Both the position numbers and the translations under genes were made by a program. DNA of 64,000 nucleotides from contig JAAEYW010000026.1 in NCBI GenBank assembly GCA_018223185.1, forward strand, positions 1-64,000, read 5' to 3'. This DNA comes from Oceanospirillales bacterium. GTDB taxonomy: Bacteria > Pseudomonadota > Gammaproteobacteria > Pseudomonadales > Balneatricaceae. How positions within the stretch are numbered: position 1 is the stretch's first letter; the number at the start of each line of letters is the position of its first letter. Below the pieces are notes generated by a model. The model was not told where the DNA came from and did not search any database. It saw only the letters and a program-made list of their open reading frames with translations. Shown here piece by piece: positions 61,519 to 64,000 of the stretch.

Positions 61519-61880
61519 TACTAATTTCTCAAAGTTAGAGGATTAAGTCGAACTCAGCCTATGTCTGCAGCGGGTTTTCCAATAGCCACTGATTGCAAGC
61601 TTTGTCCATCTAGCGCATTGCATTCAGTTCACTGCAGAAAACGGATACAGAGTTTCGCTGAGCGGATTTTTTTCCCTCTTGTGTGCAGAGATAGTGGAGA
61701 CGTTGAAGATGCTCCTGGCTAATTTTCTAAGCACTTATTTTCTGAATACTGTGATTAGAACCGCTCAGGCCAGAAAGAGCGCGATATCAAAGATCGTCAC
61801 CAAAAGGTGAATGCTGTAACCGTATGTCGTAACTGCGTGTCGTATCCAGGCGTCATCGGACTTATTTGGGATAGGGTGAT
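61519..61880. promoter_or_regulatory. Divergent control region between transporter and meta-cleavage operons
   Basis: 362 bases without a gene. A perfect dyad TCACC-AAAA-GGTGA lies at 61797-61810, a near-perfect one TTCGCT-G-AGCGGA at 61654-61666, and TGTCGTA is repeated at 61825 and 61839. These are candidate sites for the IclR and AraC regulators encoded nearby. No promoter is clear enough to call. Confidence 0.5.
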
Positions 61881-62792
61881 ATGAATAAAAAACTAAAAGC
61901 AGTGATTATCGGGCCGGGCAATATCGGCACTGACTTGCTGATGAAGATGCAACGTTCCGAGTGGATTGAACCTGTGTGGATGGTCGGTATTGACCCTGAA
62001 TCAGATGGCCTCAAACGCGCCCGTGAGATGGGCATTAAAACCACTTCTGAGGGTGTCGATGGTCTGCTGCCGCACGTCATCGAAGACGATATCCGTATCG
62101 CCTTTGATGCCACCTCCGCCTATGTGCATGCCGAGAACAGCCGCAAGCTGAACGAACTGGGGGTCATTATGATCGACCTGACCCCGGCCGCGATCGGCCC
62201 GTTCTGCGTGCCGCCGGTGAATCTGCGGGCCCATGCGCAGAACCTGGAGATGAACGTCAATATGGTCACCTGTGGTGGCCAGGCGACGATCCCGATGGTG
62301 GCCGCCGTGTCTCAGGTTCAGCCGGTTGAATATGGCGAGATTATCGCCACGGTCTCCTCTAAATCGGCCGGTCCCGGCACCCGTAAAAACATCGATGAGT
62401 TTACCCGCACCACCGCCGGTGCTGTGGAGAAGGTCGGTGGAGCGAAAAAAGGTAAAGCGATCATCATTATCAACCCCGCTGAGCCACCATTAATGATGCG
62501 TGACACCGTGCACTGTCTCACCGAAGGCGAGCCGGATCAGGCGGCGATTACCGCGTCGGTGCATGCAATGGTCAAAGAGGTGCAGAAATATGTGCCCGGC
62601 TATCACCTGGTGAATGGTCCGGTGTTTGATGGCAACCGGGTGTCCATGTTTATGGAAGTCGAGGGGCTGGGGGATTATCTGCCGAAGTATGCCGGCAACC
62701 TGGACATCATGACCGCAGCCGGCCTGCGCACCGCCGAGATGTTTGCTGAAGAAGCAGCGAACGGCAACATTACCCTGCCAGCACGCGGCTAA
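61881..62792 (+). CDS. dmpF: Acetylating acetaldehyde dehydrogenase (DmpF/MhpF/BphJ)
   Basis: 303 residues. Converts acetaldehyde, NAD and CoA to acetyl-CoA, the last step of meta-cleavage degradation of aromatics. It has the N-terminal Rossmann motif [16 protein letters not shown], the catalytic Cys in [17 protein letters not shown] near 132, and NAD/CoA site residues in [17 protein letters not shown], with the C-terminal [17 protein letters not shown]. It forms a channelling complex with the aldolase encoded next. Third-position G+C is high compared with the core genes to the left. Confidence 0.96.
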   Translation: MNKKLKAVIIGPGNIGTDLLMKMQRSEWIEPVWMVGIDPESDGLKRAREMGIKTTSEGVDGLLPHVIEDDIRIAFDATSAYVHAENSRKLNELGVIMIDLTPAAIGPFCVPPVNLRAHAQNLEMNVNMVTCGGQATIPMVAAVSQVQPVEYGEIIATVSSKSAGPGTRKNIDEFTRTTAGAVEKVGGAKKGKAIIIINPAEPPLMMRDTVHCLTEGEPDQAAITASVHAMVKEVQKYVPGYHLVNGPVFDGNRVSMFMEVEGLGDYLPKYAGNLDIMTAAGLRTAEMFAEEAANGNITLPARG

Positions 62793-62807
62793 GTGGAGGA
62801 AAAAACG

Positions 62808-63851
62808 ATGAATCTGAAAGGTAAAAAAGTAGTACTCCACGACATGAGCCTGCGGGACGGAATGCATGCCAAACGTCACCAGATCTCACTGGATCAGATG
62901 GTTGCTGTAGCGACCGCGCTGGATGAGGCGGGCATGCCGCTAATCGAAGTGACCCACGGTGACGGCCTGGGTGGCACCTCGGTGAACTACGGTTTCCCGG
63001 CGCACAGTGATGAAGAGTATCTCGGTGCGGTGATTCCAAAACTGAAAAACGCCAAAGTCTCCGCCCTGTTGTTGCCGGGGATCGGAACGGTTGATCACCT
63101 GCGCATGGCGAAAGACTTAGGCGTTAATACCATCCGGGTTGCCAGTCACTGTACCGAAGCCGATGTCACCGAACAGCATATTGGCCTGGCGGCTAAGCTG
63201 GAGATGGATACCGTGGGTTTCCTGATGATGGCGCACATGGCCAGCCCGGAGAAGATTCTCGAGCAGGCGAAACTGATGGTTTCCTACGGCGCCAACTGCA
63301 TCTACTGCACGGATTCAGCCGGTTACATGCTGCCGGATGAAGTAACCGAAAAAATCGGTCTGTTGCGGGCCGAGCTGGATCCTGCTATCGAGGTGGGTTT
63401 CCACGGCCATCACAACATGGGGATGGCCGTGGCCAACTCCCTGGCGGCGATTGATGCGGGCGCCGGACGTATCGACGGTTCGGTGGCAGGCTTAGGCGCC
63501 GGTGCCGGTAACACCCCGCTGGAAGTGCTGGTTGCCACACTGGTGCGGATGGAAGCCGATCACGGTATCGATCTGTACAAGATTATGGATGTCGCGGAAG
63601 ACCTGGTGGTGCCGATGATGGATCAGCCGATCCGGGTGGACCGCGATGCACTGACGCTGGGCTTTGCCGGTGTTTACTCGTCGTTCCTGCTGTTTGCCAA
63701 ACGGGCGGAAGCAAAATATGGCATTCAGGCACGTGACCTGCTGGTCGAACTGGGGCGTCGCGGCACGGTCGGCGGACAGGAAGATATGATTGAAGACCTG
63801 GCACTGACTATGTTTAAAGAAAAGCAGGCGAAAGAGAAGGGGTTAATCTGA
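62808..63851 (+). CDS. dmpG: 4-hydroxy-2-oxovalerate aldolase (DmpG/MhpE/BphI)
   Basis: 347 residues. Splits 4-hydroxy-2-oxopentanoate into pyruvate and acetaldehyde, passing the aldehyde to the dehydrogenase. HMGL-like TIM barrel with [15 protein letters not shown] (catalytic Arg and metal Asp), [31 protein letters not shown], and the metal-binding [15 protein letters not shown]. The C-terminal communication domain is complete. ATG 62808 follows GTGGAGGAAA; the frame from GTG 62793 is that binding site itself. Its stop overlaps the next start (TGATG). Confidence 0.96.
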   Translation: MNLKGKKVVLHDMSLRDGMHAKRHQISLDQMVAVATALDEAGMPLIEVTHGDGLGGTSVNYGFPAHSDEEYLGAVIPKLKNAKVSALLLPGIGTVDHLRMAKDLGVNTIRVASHCTEADVTEQHIGLAAKLEMDTVGFLMMAHMASPEKILEQAKLMVSYGANCIYCTDSAGYMLPDEVTEKIGLLRAELDPAIEVGFHGHHNMGMAVANSLAAIDAGAGRIDGSVAGLGAGAGNTPLEVLVATLVRMEADHGIDLYKIMDVAEDLVVPMMDQPIRVDRDALTLGFAGVYSSFLLFAKRAEAKYGIQARDLLVELGRRGTVGGQEDMIEDLALTMFKEKQAKEKGLI

Positions 63852-64000
63852 TGGCTGATAATCAAGCAAATGCACTCACGGCGTCACAGATCGAAGAGCT
63901 GGCGATCCATCTGGAAACCGCAGAACTGGAAGCGTACGAAGTCACCAAGATTACCGATGACTTTCCACAGATGACCTACAAGGATGCTTTCGATATCCAG
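63851..64000 (+). CDS. 2-oxo-3-hexenedioate (4-oxalocrotonate) decarboxylase-like, 5' part
   Basis: Only the first 50 codons are in the window: start [20 protein letters not shown], ending TYKDAFDIQ. The pattern LAxxxETAELxxxxVxKxTDDxPxMTxxDAFDIQ fits DmpH/XylI decarboxylases of the hydratase-decarboxylase family better than the DmpE hydratases, though the two are related. It would sit in the branch from 2-oxohex-3-enedioate to 2-oxopent-4-enoate. Translationally coupled to dmpG. Confidence 0.75.
   Translation, partial: MADNQANALTASQIEELAIHLETAELEAYEVTKITDDFPQMTYKDAFDIQ

Overview
The window looks like the chromosome of a marine gammaproteobacterium of the Oceanospirillales type (Amphritea/Neptunomonas/Marinobacterium-like). 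This is inferred from protein character and gene order (ruvCAB-tolQRAB-pal-cpoB-queC-nadA, recCBD, a compact hut cluster) and not from any database search. Most of it is ordinary housekeeping sequence of intermediate G+C. From about 47.5 kb to the right end it becomes a catabolic region whose genes have visibly more G+C-rich third codon positions, most clearly after 61.9 kb.

Layout. 1-53: 3' end of tRNA-Asp. 0.5-6.6 kb: a PAS-GGDEF diguanylate cyclase, a 29-residue acidic microprotein gene, a PLP enzyme, NAD kinase, a metallophosphatase coupled to a rhomboid protease (glpG) through a 13-codon ORF, and a DUF1315-DUF2797 pair. 6.7-11.9 kb: aminopeptidase N, then an uncharacterised set (two-TM membrane protein, Schlafen/AlbA_2 protein, HAD phosphatase) and a hemerythrin protein. 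11.9-16.4 kb: a second GGDEF protein and several small enzymes. 16.4-28.6 kb: fmdB-aspS, ruvCAB, a DksA-like gene, the complete Tol-Pal operon with cpoB, queC and nadA. 28.7-32.6 kb: a MaoC protein, three proteins of unknown function, an MFS transporter and an orphan minus-strand terminator that suggests a small RNA. 32.7-41.4 kb: recC-recB-recD in one overlapping operon. 41.4-47.3 kb: redox and envelope genes, and topB flanked by an IS3-family remnant on the left and a decayed topB-like 3' tail on the right, then a P460-type cytochrome and a MazG-like hydrolase. 47.5-54.6 kb: histidine utilisation (hutC, an 808-bp gap holding operator-like dyads, hutI-hutG-hutU-hutH). 55-64 kb: an AraC regulator, an IclR regulator, a five-gene branched-chain/aromatic-acid type ABC importer on the minus strand and, divergently, the lower meta-cleavage genes acetaldehyde dehydrogenase, hydroxy-oxovalerate aldolase and the start of an oxalocrotonate decarboxylase-like gene cut by the window end.

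How it fits together. Tol-Pal-CpoB spans the envelope and links outer-membrane constriction to cell division. RuvABC and RecBCD are partners in recombinational repair. The hut genes convert histidine through urocanate and imidazolonepropionate to glutamate under HutC, for which two GTnTAnAC-type operators can be seen. The ABC importer probably brings in an aromatic acid whose ring-cleavage product is finished by the divergent lower-pathway genes.

No wholly new multi-gene system is proven here. The best leads are the orphan terminator with a plausible promoter and structured transcript at 32.0-32.3 kb, the topB replacement scar, the 808-bp hutC-hutI gap, the AlbA_2/membrane/HAD operon, the acidic microprotein gene, and the leader-coupled start of glpG.
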